Assembly: GCA_017745295.1 (NCBI GenBank)
Contig: JAGHZR010000010.1
Location: 95,929-159,928 of the forward strand
From: Novosphingobium sp.
Lineage (GTDB): Bacteria; Pseudomonadota; Alphaproteobacteria; Sphingomonadales; Sphingomonadaceae
Direction: 5' to 3'
DNA length: 64,000 nucleotides
Part shown: piece by piece, positions 27,543 through 36,909 of the stretch
Layout: each line of letters begins with the position of its first letter
Position numbering within the stretch: the stretch's first letter is position 1
The notes under the pieces: generated by a model
The model's input: the letters and a program-made list of their open reading frames with translations, nothing else
The model's database searches: none
Told to the model about the DNA's origin: nothing
Position numbers and translations under genes: made by a program

Positions 27543-28589
27543 ATGGATATGCCCGATCCCACCCTTAGCGACCTCGGTTGGAGAGCGAGTTTCAGCAGCC
27601 AACTGCGTGAGGACGAACGCGGCGATGAACTTTGCCCGGCGCGTGTCATGGCGGTTCATCGGGGCTGGATAGAGGTTGCAGGTAGCGGTCTGGCCGGGAT
27701 GATCCCCTCCGCACTGCCATCAGCGGAAGGTGCGGAAGACCGCGCCACGGTGGGGGACTGGCTGATCGTCGATCGGGCAAGGCTGGAGCCGGTCAGGATC
27801 CTGGACCGCATCAACCTTTTCAAGCGGCAGGCCCCGATGGACAAGCGTCGCCTCCAGTTGATCGCCGCTAACGTCGATACGGTGTTCGTGGTCACCTCGT
27901 GCAACCACGATTTCAATGTGGCGCGGCTCGAGCGCTATCTCGTCATGGCGCGTGAGGTTGGCGTGACGCCGGTGGTGGTTCTGACCAAGGCCGACCTGGC
28001 GGCCCAGCCCCAGGAGTTCGTGGACATCGCCCGGGGGCTGCAACCCGGCCTGCAGGTTGAACTGATAAACGGGCGCGACCCCGGCAGCGTTGCGCGGTTG
28101 GCGCCGTATTGCGGCAAGGGCAGGACCGTCGCACTGCTGGGCTCGTCCGGTGTCGGCAAGTCGACGATGATCAACAGCATGCGCGGGTCGACCGACATCG
28201 CGACCCAGCCCATTCGCGAAAACGACGGCAAGGGACGGCACACGACGACAGTGCGGCAGATGCACCGCCTGAATGGTCCGATCGACGGGGGCTGGTTGAT
28301 CGATACGCCTGGCATGCGCGAGTTCAATCTTCCGGAAGCCGCTGACGGGATCGCCGAAGTGTTCGACGATATCACCGCGTGGACGCAGCAATGCCGCTTC
28401 ACCGATTGCAAGCACGTCTCCGAGCCTGGTTGCATGGTACAGGCGATGGTGCGCAGTGGGACGCTGAGCCCAGCCCGGCTGCAACGCTGGCGCAAACTGG
28501 TTCTTGAAGATGCCGGAAATTCACGGAACACCCCCCGGCGTCGACTGGGTTCGACCAATGCCGTCAGAAGGAACAAGACAAATGGCTGA
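27543..28589 (+). CDS. rsgA: Small ribosomal subunit biogenesis GTPase RsgA
   Basis: 348 aa cytoplasmic, circularly permuted GTPase that helps mature the 30S subunit and leaves on GTP hydrolysis. An N-terminal OB-fold (about 35-80) is followed by the permuted order of motifs: TKAD (G4) comes before the P-loop GSSGVGKST (200-208), and DTPG (G3) later. A zinc cluster of Cys284, Cys289, His291 and Cys297 (CRFTDCKH...C) closes the C-terminal domain. The ATG at 27543 gives the usual family length; the next ATG, two codons on, is possible. Its 3' end overlaps the small gene downstream by 8 nt. This is a core chromosomal gene, so the region right of the pseudogene is not an island. Confidence 0.95.
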   Translation: MDMPDPTLSDLGWRASFSSQLREDERGDELCPARVMAVHRGWIEVAGSGLAGMIPSALPSAEGAEDRATVGDWLIVDRARLEPVRILDRINLFKRQAPMDKRRLQLIAANVDTVFVVTSCNHDFNVARLERYLVMAREVGVTPVVVLTKADLAAQPQEFVDIARGLQPGLQVELINGRDPGSVARLAPYCGKGRTVALLGSSGVGKSTMINSMRGSTDIATQPIRENDGKGRHTTTVRQMHRLNGPIDGGWLIDTPGMREFNLPEAADGIAEVFDDITAWTQQCRFTDCKHVSEPGCMVQAMVRSGTLSPARLQRWRKLVLEDAGNSRNTPRRRLGSTNAVRRNKTNG

Positions 28590-28737
28590 CCTGTATCTCA
28601 AGGCTCTGGAGTCCGAGCGCAGGAGTTTGTGGGCCGAATGCCGTTTGAAAGGGCTTTCGAAGGACACACCGGAACGGCTCCGGATTGCCGAACTCGACAA
28701 GCTTCTGGCCGAGCACAAAGCGAAGAAGGCAAGCTAG
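28582..28737 (+). CDS. Hypothetical 51-aa protein coupled to rsgA
   Basis: MADLYLKALESERRSLWAEC start, highly charged and helical, ending in a Lys/Ala tail. GAAGGA lies about 10 nt before the ATG, and the gene overlaps the rsgA stop by 8 nt, which argues that it is translated with rsgA. No cysteines suited to metal binding, no signal and no TM. No family is recognised. Confidence 0.6.
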   Translation: MADLYLKALESERRSLWAECRLKGLSKDTPERLRIAELDKLLAEHKAKKAS

Positions 28738-28863
28738 GCGGTAACGGATCGGGACCAAGGCGGCGAAGACGATCTGCAAATCGCCTGGCCCAATCCGCGA
28801 ATGACTTTATCCGAAGGACCGGTATACGGCGGATCCTTCCATCTTTTGCGTAGGTTTTAGAGA

Positions 28864-29178
28864 ATGGCAGCATACAAGGAGCCGGGCATCGAAGCTCGGC
28901 GTAACGCCGCGGCAGAGGCGCGGGCCAAGGCATTGGCGAAACTGAAGGCAAAGCCTCCGATTGATCCGGCGGTTCAGGCGGAACGGATTGCGAAGGCGCA
29001 GGCGCGCGAACAGGCGCAGGCCGAGAAACGTCAGGCGGCAAAGGAAGCTCGCGAGCAAGCCGCGTTGGACAAGGCGGCACGGATCGCAGCAGAGCGGCCA
29101 GCGCCGGAACCTACCGAAGCGGAGCGAAAGGCGGCCCGCGACGCGCGTTACGCCGCTCGCAAGGCGCGCAAGAAGTAA
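28864..29178 (+). CDS. Ala/Lys/Arg-rich helical protein (DUF6481-like)
   Basis: 104 aa, almost entirely predicted helix, rich in Ala, Lys, Arg and Glu, ending in a basic KARKK tail. The opening MAAYKEPGIEARRNAAAEAR resembles the DUF6481 family of small alphaproteobacterial proteins. The coiled-coil-like pattern and basic charge could suit nucleic-acid or ribosome binding, but function is unknown. It stands alone between the rsgA pair and a methyltransferase-like gene 46 nt downstream. Confidence 0.7.
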   Translation: MAAYKEPGIEARRNAAAEARAKALAKLKAKPPIDPAVQAERIAKAQAREQAQAEKRQAAKEAREQAALDKAARIAAERPAPEPTEAERKAARDARYAARKARKK

Positions 29179-29224
29179 TGCACCTGAATGCCCCCCGCCC
29201 GGCGAGCGGGGAGGTCACCTGCGC

Positions 29225-29932
29225 GTGAGCACGCTCCTCTCCGACCTCTTGCCTGGCGAGGAACTGGTCGACGTGGCTCATGTGCCTGACGGTGCGCGGC
29301 TGCGGCTCGTTCGCAAGGGAAGCAATTTCACCATCCTGCTCGACGACAACGAGCTCATGAACAGTTATAAATACGCTTCGGAAGAAGCGCTCGCGACGAT
29401 GACCTGCGAGCGCCTTGGTCGCAGAGCGGACCTGCAGATGCTTATCGGCGGCTACGGCATGGGCTTCACGCTGCGCGCGGCCCTTTCCACGCTCGGGCAT
29501 GATGCGGCGGTGACCGTGTCGGAGATCGTGCCGGAGATACTGGACTGGGCCGCTGGGCCGATGCGTGTTCAGACCGCCGGTTGCCTCGACGATCCTCGCA
29601 CATCCATCGTGCATGAAGACGTAGCGCTGCTGATCGCGGGTGCGAGGGGGGCTTACGATGCCATCCTGCTGGATGTCGATAATGGTCCGGAAGGGCTTAC
29701 CCGACAGGTGAATGATTGGCTCTATTCGCGATCCGGTCTGGAGGCGGCAATGTCGGCGCTGAGACCGAAGGGGATTTTGGCAATCTGGTCTGCAACCCCC
29801 GATGCATCGTTTGCAGCGCTTCTTTCAGAAATTGGATTTTCGGTAGCGGTCGTTCCCGTTCCTGCGAGCCCGATCCGGCCATCAGACAGCGACGAGATAG
29901 AACATGTCGTTATATTTGCTCAGCTTAGATAG
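29225..29932 (+). CDS. Spermidine synthase-like (SpeE-fold) protein
   Basis: 235 aa from a GTG preceded by GGGGAGG 9-10 nt upstream. Rossmann-type nucleotide-binding motif QMLIGGYGMGFTLRAAL (about 81-97), an acidic strand end TVSEIVPEI and DAILLDVDNGPEGL match spermidine synthase-like proteins. The N-terminal half is short and lacks the clear tetramer domain of true SpeE, so polyamine synthesis is not assured. Many such proteins in proteobacteria are SAM-dependent enzymes of unknown substrate. Confidence 0.78.
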   Translation: MSTLLSDLLPGEELVDVAHVPDGARLRLVRKGSNFTILLDDNELMNSYKYASEEALATMTCERLGRRADLQMLIGGYGMGFTLRAALSTLGHDAAVTVSEIVPEILDWAAGPMRVQTAGCLDDPRTSIVHEDVALLIAGARGAYDAILLDVDNGPEGLTRQVNDWLYSRSGLEAAMSALRPKGILAIWSATPDASFAALLSEIGFSVAVVPVPASPIRPSDSDEIEHVVIFAQLR

Positions 29933-30200
29933 AAAATAGCGGCAGTAGCACCACCCGGTGCCCGGCCCGTGGAGCATGCGACCCGATCGTCGGCTAGGCG
30001 CGGTGATGCGGGATCCGAGCAAATTCGCTCATGCAAGTCTGGCGGATCAACGCTGGGCTTGAGGGGCAAATCCGGAGCGGCAAGTGCCGGCTACAATGGC
30101 GGACGCCGTTACCGGACAGGTAGGGTTAGTTGGATTTGGCGTTCAGCCATCATGCAGGACGTTCGCCATTCGTTGTTGCGCATGAGAATTAATCGCAATA
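29933..30200. other. Intergenic region before ECF sigma module
   Basis: About 270 bp with no convincing ORF, RNA or strong hairpin. The AT-rich patch ATGAGAATTAATCGCAATAA just before the sigma factor start is a candidate promoter and may also contain an iron-regulated site, since inverted AAT/ATT bases are present, but no clear Fur box can be read. Confidence 0.3.
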
Positions 30201-30797
30201 ATGGGCGTCTCGATCGTTCCGGTATCAGCGGGCACGAAAGGATGCCCGTTGAAGAACCACAAGTCGCCAGCCCCTGAATTCGAAACGCCCATGATGCGTG
30301 CCTACATGGCGCATCGTCCAGCGCTCGTTGACTATGCTTCGAAGGTCGTCGGCAATCGCGAACAGGCCGAGGACATCGTTCAGGAAGCCTGGTTGACGCT
30401 GTCACGGCGTGGCGCGGAAAATGATGTGCGCGAGCCGCTCGGCTATTTGCGTACGACCGTCCGAAACCTCGCTATCGACGCGCTGCGGCAACGTGTCCGG
30501 GAGTCCCGGTTGATGGGCGGTGATCTGGAAAGCGCGGCCCGTACCGCGGTCGACGGGCAGGCGAATCCCGAAAAGACAGCTTTCGTCCGGCGCGATCTCG
30601 CGTGTGTGATGGGCGTGCTGCGCAGCTTGCCGGAGCGCCAGCGCGTGGCGATCGAGATGTATCGGTTCGCCGACTACAAGTTGCGTGAAATCGCGGATCA
30701 TCTGGGGATTTCCGTGTCGCTTGCCCACGTGTTGATCGCAGACGGCCTCGCGGCCTGCACCACAAGGTGCGGTATCGGCCGGGGGAATTTTTCATGA
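30201..30797 (+). CDS. FecI-type ECF sigma factor (module 2)
   Basis: 198 aa. Region 2 (YMAHRPALVDYASKVVGNRE, QAEDIVQEAWLTLSRRG) and region 4 (LRSLPERQRVAIEMYRFADY, KLREIADHLGISVSLAHVLI) are intact. The N-terminal ~30 residues are poorly conserved, so a start at an ATG near 30291 or a TTG near 30252 is possible; the ATG at 30201 is provisional. It heads a rightward set of FecR, TBDR, di-heme peroxidase, TonB-like protein and M16 protease. It is expected to switch that set on when the receptor binds its ligand. Confidence 0.9.
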   Translation: MGVSIVPVSAGTKGCPLKNHKSPAPEFETPMMRAYMAHRPALVDYASKVVGNREQAEDIVQEAWLTLSRRGAENDVREPLGYLRTTVRNLAIDALRQRVRESRLMGGDLESAARTAVDGQANPEKTAFVRRDLACVMGVLRSLPERQRVAIEMYRFADYKLREIADHLGISVSLAHVLIADGLAACTTRCGIGRGNFS

Positions 30798-30842
30798 GAA
30801 ACTTTTCTCTGGAAAATCGATACGCTGAAGCGTCTTGCTCTC

Positions 30843-31898
30843 ATGAGGTTTGCGCGGCGCTCGTTTGGGAAGCACACCGGACGGCTGAAGCTGTTGTCCG
30901 ACGTGGAATCGAGCTCGCCTGTGAGCGATAGTCCGCGCACCGCCGAACAGCAGGCGGCCGACTGGCTCATTCTTCTGCGTGAGGAACCGGAGAGCGCCTC
31001 GCTACAGGGGCGGTTCGAGACCTGGCTCGATGACGATCCCCTGCATGCCTGCGCATGGGTTGCCGTTTCCGAGAGCTTCGAGACTATCTTCGAAGTCGGG
31101 CCGGAACTTGATGGTCAGTGGCGAGAGGTGGCCATAGCGCCCCTGCGTGCGCCACGGCGGCAATGGCGACAGCGCAGCCCTGGCCGTTTAGCAGCCCTTC
31201 GGTCGGGCCGACTTGTCGTGGGTGCAGTCGCAGCGGCGCTGGCACTATGGTTCGCACCTGCTGCCGTGCTGCACCTGCAATCCGACTATGTGACGGGGCC
31301 CGGTGAACTTCGCGGTGTGACGCTGGCGGATGGCAGCACCGTGAACCTGGGGCCGGGCAGTGCGCTTGCCGTCAGCTATAGCGACAAGGCACGTTCGGTC
31401 CGGTTGCTGGCGGGTGAGGCCTGGTTCGATGTCGCCCACAATCCCGCAGCGCCCTTCTGCGTCATTGCCGGTGACGTGCGGACGACCGTGCTGGGAACCA
31501 GCTTCGATGTCCGGCGCGTCGGCAGTGCGACCGCGGTTTCCCTGAAACGGGGGCGCGTGCGGGTGACGACTGACGGAACTGCCAGGGACCTGTCGCCCGG
31601 CCAATGGGTTCGGGTTGACGAGGCGCACAGGGTTGAGGCTGGTGTGGATGATCCGGCGCTGCTTGGCGCGTGGCAGGGGGGAGCGATCATTGCCCGCAAC
31701 CGGCCGGTTGCGGAAGTGATCGACGAACTGCGGCCGTGGTTCGGGGGGCGCATCGTGCTGTTGAACCGTGCGCTGGGGGGCAGCCGCATCGACGGTGTCT
31801 TCAATGCCCGTGAACCTGAAAGCGCATTGGCGGCGATGGTCGCGCGCGCGGGCGGCAAGGTGCAGCGCATCACGCCGTGGATAATCCTGATCTCCTGA
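30843..31898 (+). CDS. FecR-type signal transducer (module 2)
   Basis: 351 aa. DUF4880-like N-terminus (EQQAADWLILLREEPESASL), one TM (VVGAVAAALALWFAPAAVLH, about 120-140), then a FecR domain (RGVTLADGSTVNLGPGSALA, EAWFDVAHNPAAPFCVIAG, TTVLGTSFDVRRVG). The C-terminal segment (GGRIVLLNRALGGSRIDGVF) is an STN-like lobe. The ATG at 30843 lacks a ribosome site; GTG 30921, just before SDSPRTAEQQ, is a reasonable alternative. It transmits the receptor's ligand state to the sigma factor encoded just upstream. Confidence 0.9.
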   Translation: MRFARRSFGKHTGRLKLLSDVESSSPVSDSPRTAEQQAADWLILLREEPESASLQGRFETWLDDDPLHACAWVAVSESFETIFEVGPELDGQWREVAIAPLRAPRRQWRQRSPGRLAALRSGRLVVGAVAAALALWFAPAAVLHLQSDYVTGPGELRGVTLADGSTVNLGPGSALAVSYSDKARSVRLLAGEAWFDVAHNPAAPFCVIAGDVRTTVLGTSFDVRRVGSATAVSLKRGRVRVTTDGTARDLSPGQWVRVDEAHRVEAGVDDPALLGAWQGGAIIARNRPVAEVIDELRPWFGGRIVLLNRALGGSRIDGVFNAREPESALAAMVARAGGKVQRITPWIILIS

Positions 31899-32050
31899 AA
31901 ATCGGGGATTTCCGGAAATCTGCGGAAATTTTTCTCGCGGGTTGAAATTTTCTTTGGAAAATCGGGCGCGGCGGTCGTCTCACTCTGACCAACCGGTTTG
32001 TGCAATTGCATCGCAATAGCGTCAAATCCGTTTTTCAGGAGATTCGATCG

Positions 32051-34897
32051 ATGCGTGGGGCAGTGAGCAACAGGGGAACGAAGCGGGCCGTGTTGGCTGC
32101 CGCGCTCCTGGCAACCTCGGCAATGGCCATGACGGCGACTGCCGCCCCGGCCGCGGCCCAGAACAATGCGGTGCGTCGCTTCGATATCCCCTCGCAGCCG
32201 CTGCTCCGCGCTATCGCGCAGTTCAACCGCCAGTCGGGCATCCAGATTACCGCCGAAGGCGGGCTTGTTTCGGACCGGGCCACTTCGGCGGTCGCCGGTG
32301 TTTTCGAAACCTCTCAAGCGCTCGGGATCATGCTGTCGGGCACCGGTCTCGGCTGGCACTGGATCGACGAGCGTACTGTGGCGCTGGAGCCTCTTGCGCA
32401 GGCCGCGAGCGGCAACGTGCTGGTCGCCTCGTTTGTTGCGGGCGGTAACCAGGAGGCGGCGGCGGCGAATGAAACCGGCGCTCAAGTGCTCCCCGAAGTC
32501 GTGGCCGATGGCGAGCGCGCCGATGAAAGCTACGTCATGGGCACCGGAGCGGAAGCCGGAACCACACGCATCACCGAAAAGGAAATCCGCGCCCGAGCGC
32601 CGGGGTCGGGCGATGCCAACCAGCTTCTGAAGGCGATGCCGACCGTTCAGTTCCGCCGCGACGAAAACATGGCCACGCGCGAGGATATCCAGGATATCCG
32701 CCCTTCCGATATCTCGATCTCGGGCGGGCGCTTTTATGAGAACCTCATCACCCTTGACGGCATCGATGCCAATGCGCGGGTCGATATCACGGAAAACAAG
32801 ACGGCTGACTATGCCGAACCGACAGGCGCATCCGCGCAGGCGCTCTGGGTAGATACCAACCTGATCGGCGAGGTGACGCTACGGGATTCCAATGTCTCGG
32901 CCGAATATGGCCGCTTCACCGGCGGCGCGCTGGATATCAAGACCCGTGCCCCGAAGCGCGAGTTCGGCTTTTCAAGCTCGGTATCCTACAGTTCCGACGC
33001 CCTGACCAATTTCAGGATTTCCGATGGATCGCGCGAAAGTCTGGACGGGGAGCTTCCGGCAAAGCCTTCGTTCGAGAAGTGGCGCTACGGCGCGACTTTC
33101 GACCTTCCCGTCAGCAGCGCCATCGGTCTGCTGCTCGGCTACAACCGCTCGCAATCGCGGGTGACCTATACCAAGGCGGCAGCCTACGGCGGCAAGCCTT
33201 ACGGCCAGTCCAGCACCAGCGACAATTTCCTCGCCAAGGCAGACGCGGACCTTGCCGGAGACCTGAAGCTGACGGGGCAGTTTTCCTACACGCCTTACGA
33301 GAGCGAAGCCGAGGTCGACAACTCCATTGATTCGCAGATGGTGTCGCATGGTGGAGGCGTGACCAGCCGGCTTGAACTGGCGAAGTCGGGCGAGACCAAC
33401 TGGTCGCTCTCCGCCAGCTTTTCGCACAGCGACACCAGCCGCGACGCACCGGGAACCCTCTATACCATCTCTTCGTGGACCGATGTGGGCAGCGGGTGCT
33501 CCACCTCGACCAACTGCGTGATCGGCAGCTTCGGCGATATCCGGCAGTGGCAGAACAATTATGCGCTGACCGGGCGCTGGTCGACGCCGCTTGGGCCGGG
33601 CCGTCTTTCTGCCGGTTTCGATTACCAGCGGATCGAGGCGATGCGCAGCCGCCTTGAGGACAACTATTCCTACCGGGGAACGACGGCCCAGTCCGCGGCC
33701 GCCACTATTGTCTGCGCGCAGCCGGACAGCCTGACCTGCACCACCGGCGAATACGCGCTGACGACCTCTTCGCTTTATCAGGCCTATCGTGCCCGCGTGA
33801 ACCTCGACAGCGTGTCGGGCTGGGCCGAGTACAATGCGGAGATCGGCGATTTCACGCTGCGCGGGGGACTGCGCTATGATTACGAGAGCTTCCTCGGCAA
33901 CCACAACGTCTCGCCGCGTCTTTCGGCCACTTACGCGCTGCCGTGGGACGGCTGGAGCGTCACCCTTGGCGCGAACCGCTATTATGGGCGTTCCATGCTG
34001 GGGTATGCCCTGCGTGAGCAGTACCCGGACAACTATGTCTATATGCGCAAGGGTGTCACGAGCGGCGGGCTCACCACGTATTCCGACGCAGACTGGTATT
34101 TGTCCTCCACCAGCCATTCGACCAGCTATTCGGATGGCAAGAAGAAGACGCCCTATTCGGACGAACTTTCGGCCGCGCTGTCGGCACGCATTCTTGGCGG
34201 CAACCTGCGGATCAAGGGCATTTATCGCGAAGGGCATGACGAGTTTACCCGCTCTGCCGGTGAGAAGGTGACCAAGACGCTCGATAACGGAAAGATTTCG
34301 ACCTACACGCAGTACGTCGTCGCCAACGACGGCTACAGCAAGTACCGGGGCGCCTCGGTCGAATGGGTGCGCAGCTTCGGCAAGCATTCGGTCGCCTTCA
34401 ATACCAACTTCTCGAAGACCACGTCCAGCAACGACACGTATTTCGTGGAAGTGGACGATGACCTCGCCAATCTGATGGTATCGTTCCAGGGCAAGGTTCT
34501 GAGCTATTCCGAACTCGTCGCGCTCAACCAGCGTCCAGACATGGCGGTGCCGTTCATGGCCAACATGACCTGGACCGCGCTCTGGCTGGACGATCGGATC
34601 ACCACCAACGTCAACTTGCGCTATACCGACAAGTTCAAGCGTATCGCGGATACCGGCACCAATGAGACGATCGACGGCATCAGCTACGACGTCTACGACT
34701 ATGTGAAATATCCGCGCTCGATCGACGTGAACCTCAACGCGCAGGCCGAACTCGTTCGTTCCAGCTACGGCGTGCTGACCGCCGATGTGCGCGTGGCCAA
34801 CCTGTTCGACCGGATTCCCTCGCCGAACAGCACTGCTACGTCGCAACCTTATCAATATGGACGCTCGTTCTGGGTCGGTCTCAACTACCGGTTCTGA
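32051..34897 (+). CDS. TonB-dependent receptor with STN domain (module 2)
   Basis: 948 aa. The ATG at 32051 follows CAGGAG by 9-10 nt and starts a Sec signal ending PAAAQ. An STN domain (about 40-115; FDIPSQPLLRAIAQFNRQSG) signals to FecR. The plug (SGDANQLLKAMPTVQFRRDE, then ITLDGIDANARVDI) is unlike the siderophore-type plug. The barrel has cysteine pairs GCSTSTNC and CAQPDSLTC in predicted extracellular loops, suggesting disulfide-stabilised loops that could dock a folded ligand. The chain ends NYRF. It is followed after 8 nt by a di-heme peroxidase, then a TonB-like gene and an M16 protease. That neighbourhood suggests a protein or peptide ligand. Confidence 0.93.
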   Translation: MRGAVSNRGTKRAVLAAALLATSAMAMTATAAPAAAQNNAVRRFDIPSQPLLRAIAQFNRQSGIQITAEGGLVSDRATSAVAGVFETSQALGIMLSGTGLGWHWIDERTVALEPLAQAASGNVLVASFVAGGNQEAAAANETGAQVLPEVVADGERADESYVMGTGAEAGTTRITEKEIRARAPGSGDANQLLKAMPTVQFRRDENMATREDIQDIRPSDISISGGRFYENLITLDGIDANARVDITENKTADYAEPTGASAQALWVDTNLIGEVTLRDSNVSAEYGRFTGGALDIKTRAPKREFGFSSSVSYSSDALTNFRISDGSRESLDGELPAKPSFEKWRYGATFDLPVSSAIGLLLGYNRSQSRVTYTKAAAYGGKPYGQSSTSDNFLAKADADLAGDLKLTGQFSYTPYESEAEVDNSIDSQMVSHGGGVTSRLELAKSGETNWSLSASFSHSDTSRDAPGTLYTISSWTDVGSGCSTSTNCVIGSFGDIRQWQNNYALTGRWSTPLGPGRLSAGFDYQRIEAMRSRLEDNYSYRGTTAQSAAATIVCAQPDSLTCTTGEYALTTSSLYQAYRARVNLDSVSGWAEYNAEIGDFTLRGGLRYDYESFLGNHNVSPRLSATYALPWDGWSVTLGANRYYGRSMLGYALREQYPDNYVYMRKGVTSGGLTTYSDADWYLSSTSHSTSYSDGKKKTPYSDELSAALSARILGGNLRIKGIYREGHDEFTRSAGEKVTKTLDNGKISTYTQYVVANDGYSKYRGASVEWVRSFGKHSVAFNTNFSKTTSSNDTYFVEVDDDLANLMVSFQGKVLSYSELVALNQRPDMAVPFMANMTWTALWLDDRITTNVNLRYTDKFKRIADTGTNETIDGISYDVYDYVKYPRSIDVNLNAQAELVRSSYGVLTADVRVANLFDRIPSPNSTATSQPYQYGRSFWVGLNYRF

Positions 34898-34905
34898 TCC
34901 TTTCG

Positions 34906-36018
34906 ATGTTCCGTTCTCTCAACCTGCCGCGCCTTGTGATGACGCTCGCGATCCTGGTGATCGCGGGGAGTGTCGCGGGGCGTGCGCAGCAGGCAGGCGA
35001 TGGCGGCAATCCGCAGGCGGGGGCGCTGCGGGCGCTCTATGCGGGGGCGCCGGACACATGGCCGTGTCCGCGGCTGGGGGAGGGCGCGCGTTTTACCGAG
35101 TTCGGCCCGCTCCCCCGGCTTCCGGAACCCACGCCTCGCGAAAAGGCGCTGGCGGATATCGGCAAGCGCATGTTCGACGATCCCGCGCTGTCGCGCTCCG
35201 GGCAGATTGCCTGCGCCTCGTGTCACAGTCCGGAACTGGGAATGGGGGACGGCTTGCGCACCGCATTCGGGCATGACCGGCAGCGCGGGCGCCGAAATGC
35301 CCAGTCGCTTTACACCGCTGCCTGGATGGCCCCGTTGTTCTGGGACGGGCGCGCCGCGACCCTGGAGGAACAGGCGCTCGGCCCCATGCTCGACGCCAGG
35401 GAAATGGCGGGCACGGTCCGTCTGATCGAGGTGCGCATCAACAAGGACAAGGGTTACCGCACGGCCTTTCGCGCACTGGGCGGCCATCGCCGCCTGACCT
35501 TGCAGGACGCCGCCGCCGCGCTTGCGGCGTTCGAGCGGACCTTGCGGCCACCGCGCTCGCGCTGGAGCCGGGTCATGGAACGGGGCGTTGCGGTCTTGAC
35601 CGATCAGGAACTCGAAGGCCTGCACTTGTTCCGCACCAAGGCGGGCTGCGCGGCCTGCCATAGCGGACCGACGCTGAGCGACGGGAAGTTCCACAATCTC
35701 GGCATCAGCTTCTACGGGCGGCCTCGCGAAGACCTCGGGCGTTATGAGGTGACCGGCGATCCGGTCGACGTGGGCCGCTTTCGCACCGCCTCGCTGCTCG
35801 GGACGAACCGGACGGCGCCTTACATGCACAATGGCCTGTTCCCGACGCTGGAAGATGTCGTGTCGCTCTACAATGCCGGAGGGGGCAGGGACCGGCGCAG
35901 CGACCAGGCCGGGGGCAAGAACGACGTGCCCGCGCCCATCCACGATCCTTTGCTGACGCCGCTCAAGCTCACGCGCGAGGAGCGGAATGCGCTTGTCGCC
36001 TTCCTCAAGGTCCTGTGA
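34906..36018 (+). CDS. Di-heme cytochrome c peroxidase/MauG-like protein
   Basis: 370 aa periplasmic protein with an N-terminal signal (MFRSLNLPRLVMTLAILVIA). Two heme c attachment sites are visible: CASCH at 103-107 and CAACH at 248-252. Downstream YMHNGLFPTLEDVVSLYN is the conserved C-terminal block of the CCP/MauG family. Members reduce hydrogen peroxide or carry out radical oxidation of protein side chains. It begins 8 nt after the TBDR stop and its stop is about 70 nt before the TonB-like gene, so it belongs to the same transcription unit. A role in oxidising, or releasing iron or heme from, the imported ligand is conceivable but not shown. Confidence 0.9.
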   Translation: MFRSLNLPRLVMTLAILVIAGSVAGRAQQAGDGGNPQAGALRALYAGAPDTWPCPRLGEGARFTEFGPLPRLPEPTPREKALADIGKRMFDDPALSRSGQIACASCHSPELGMGDGLRTAFGHDRQRGRRNAQSLYTAAWMAPLFWDGRAATLEEQALGPMLDAREMAGTVRLIEVRINKDKGYRTAFRALGGHRRLTLQDAAAALAAFERTLRPPRSRWSRVMERGVAVLTDQELEGLHLFRTKAGCAACHSGPTLSDGKFHNLGISFYGRPREDLGRYEVTGDPVDVGRFRTASLLGTNRTAPYMHNGLFPTLEDVVSLYNAGGGRDRRSDQAGGKNDVPAPIHDPLLTPLKLTREERNALVAFLKVL

Positions 36019-36088
36019 TCGTGAACACATCGAATGCAGCGACAGGCTTGCGCACGCGCCAGTGGCAAAGTGGCGGGGCTTGGGCACG

Positions 36089-36835
36089 ATGAGTTCCCGG
36101 ATCACATCGGCATTTCTGGCGATATCCATTCACGCTGCCGCCGCGCTCCTGTTGCTGGCCGTGTGGCGCACGCCAGAGGCGGGGGTGCAAGGCCCCGTCG
36201 GCGGCGAGCATTTGACCACCCTATCGCTTGCCGCCGCGCCGGACGATGCCAGCGAACCGCAACCAAAGCAGGAGACGGCGGCGCGCGAGGCGGAGAGTGT
36301 GGCCGAGCCGGTGGCATCGCGGGCGCCGTCCCTCTCGCTGCCGCCGTTACGCCCCGTGGCTTCTTCGCTGCCGCTGCCAAGGCCGGTCCCGCTTGCCGAG
36401 GGCGGGGGAAAGCAGGGGGCGGAGAGTCCGAATGCGGCTTCGGTGCCAGCCTCGCCGCAGGCATCGGTCGCGGCAGCCGACGATGGCCGTCCTGGCGATG
36501 CATCCCCGGCATCGGAGGCGTCCGCTCCAGCAAGGTCCAGCACGGGGAACAACAGCTACGCCGTCAAGGTTTTCCGTCACATCCTGCGGAAGAAGGAATT
36601 CCCCTCCCGCCTCGCCCAGGCGGGCATTCGCGGGCGGGTGCTCGTGCGTTTCAACCTTACGGGGGCGGGGGAAATCACCGACATCCTCATCGTCAAGAGC
36701 AGCGGCGTTGCCGCGCTCGACGGGCTGGCGCTGGAGCAGATCCGCGGCGCTGTCCCTTACCCCCGTCCGCCGAAGGAGCTGAGCGCCGCGCAGCTCCATT
36801 TCATCGTGCCCATGACCTATCGCCCCTCGACCTGA
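36089..36835 (+). CDS. TonB-like energy transducer
   Basis: 248 aa. One N-terminal TM (ITSAFLAISIHAAAALLLLA, about 4-24) is followed by a long Pro/Ala/Glu/Ser-rich periplasmic spacer (35-150). The C-terminal TonB domain (about 155-245) contains AVKVFRHILRKKEFPSRLAQ, GRVLVRFNLTGAGEI and PYPRPPKEL, the YP motif that contacts TonB boxes. The ATG at 36089 places the TM at the extreme N-terminus as in known TonB proteins. No exbB/exbD is nearby, so it would have to borrow the housekeeping ones. Its location between the peroxidase and the M16 protease suggests a TonB dedicated to this receptor, like FusB. Confidence 0.87.
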   Translation: MSSRITSAFLAISIHAAAALLLLAVWRTPEAGVQGPVGGEHLTTLSLAAAPDDASEPQPKQETAAREAESVAEPVASRAPSLSLPPLRPVASSLPLPRPVPLAEGGGKQGAESPNAASVPASPQASVAAADDGRPGDASPASEASAPARSSTGNNSYAVKVFRHILRKKEFPSRLAQAGIRGRVLVRFNLTGAGEITDILIVKSSGVAALDGLALEQIRGAVPYPRPPKELSAAQLHFIVPMTYRPST

Positions 36836-36909
36836 ACGCCGTCGTTCGCGCCGATCGGCGCCAGCCCAAGCCCTTTCAACCATCATGCCGGTGAGCGGGA
36901 AGCGGACTC

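Noticed and set aside
29225..29932. Calling this gene speE (spermidine synthase)
   Set aside because: Only the SAM-binding core resembles SpeE; the N-terminal domain and polyamine-site residues cannot be confirmed and no speD/speC neighbour exists.
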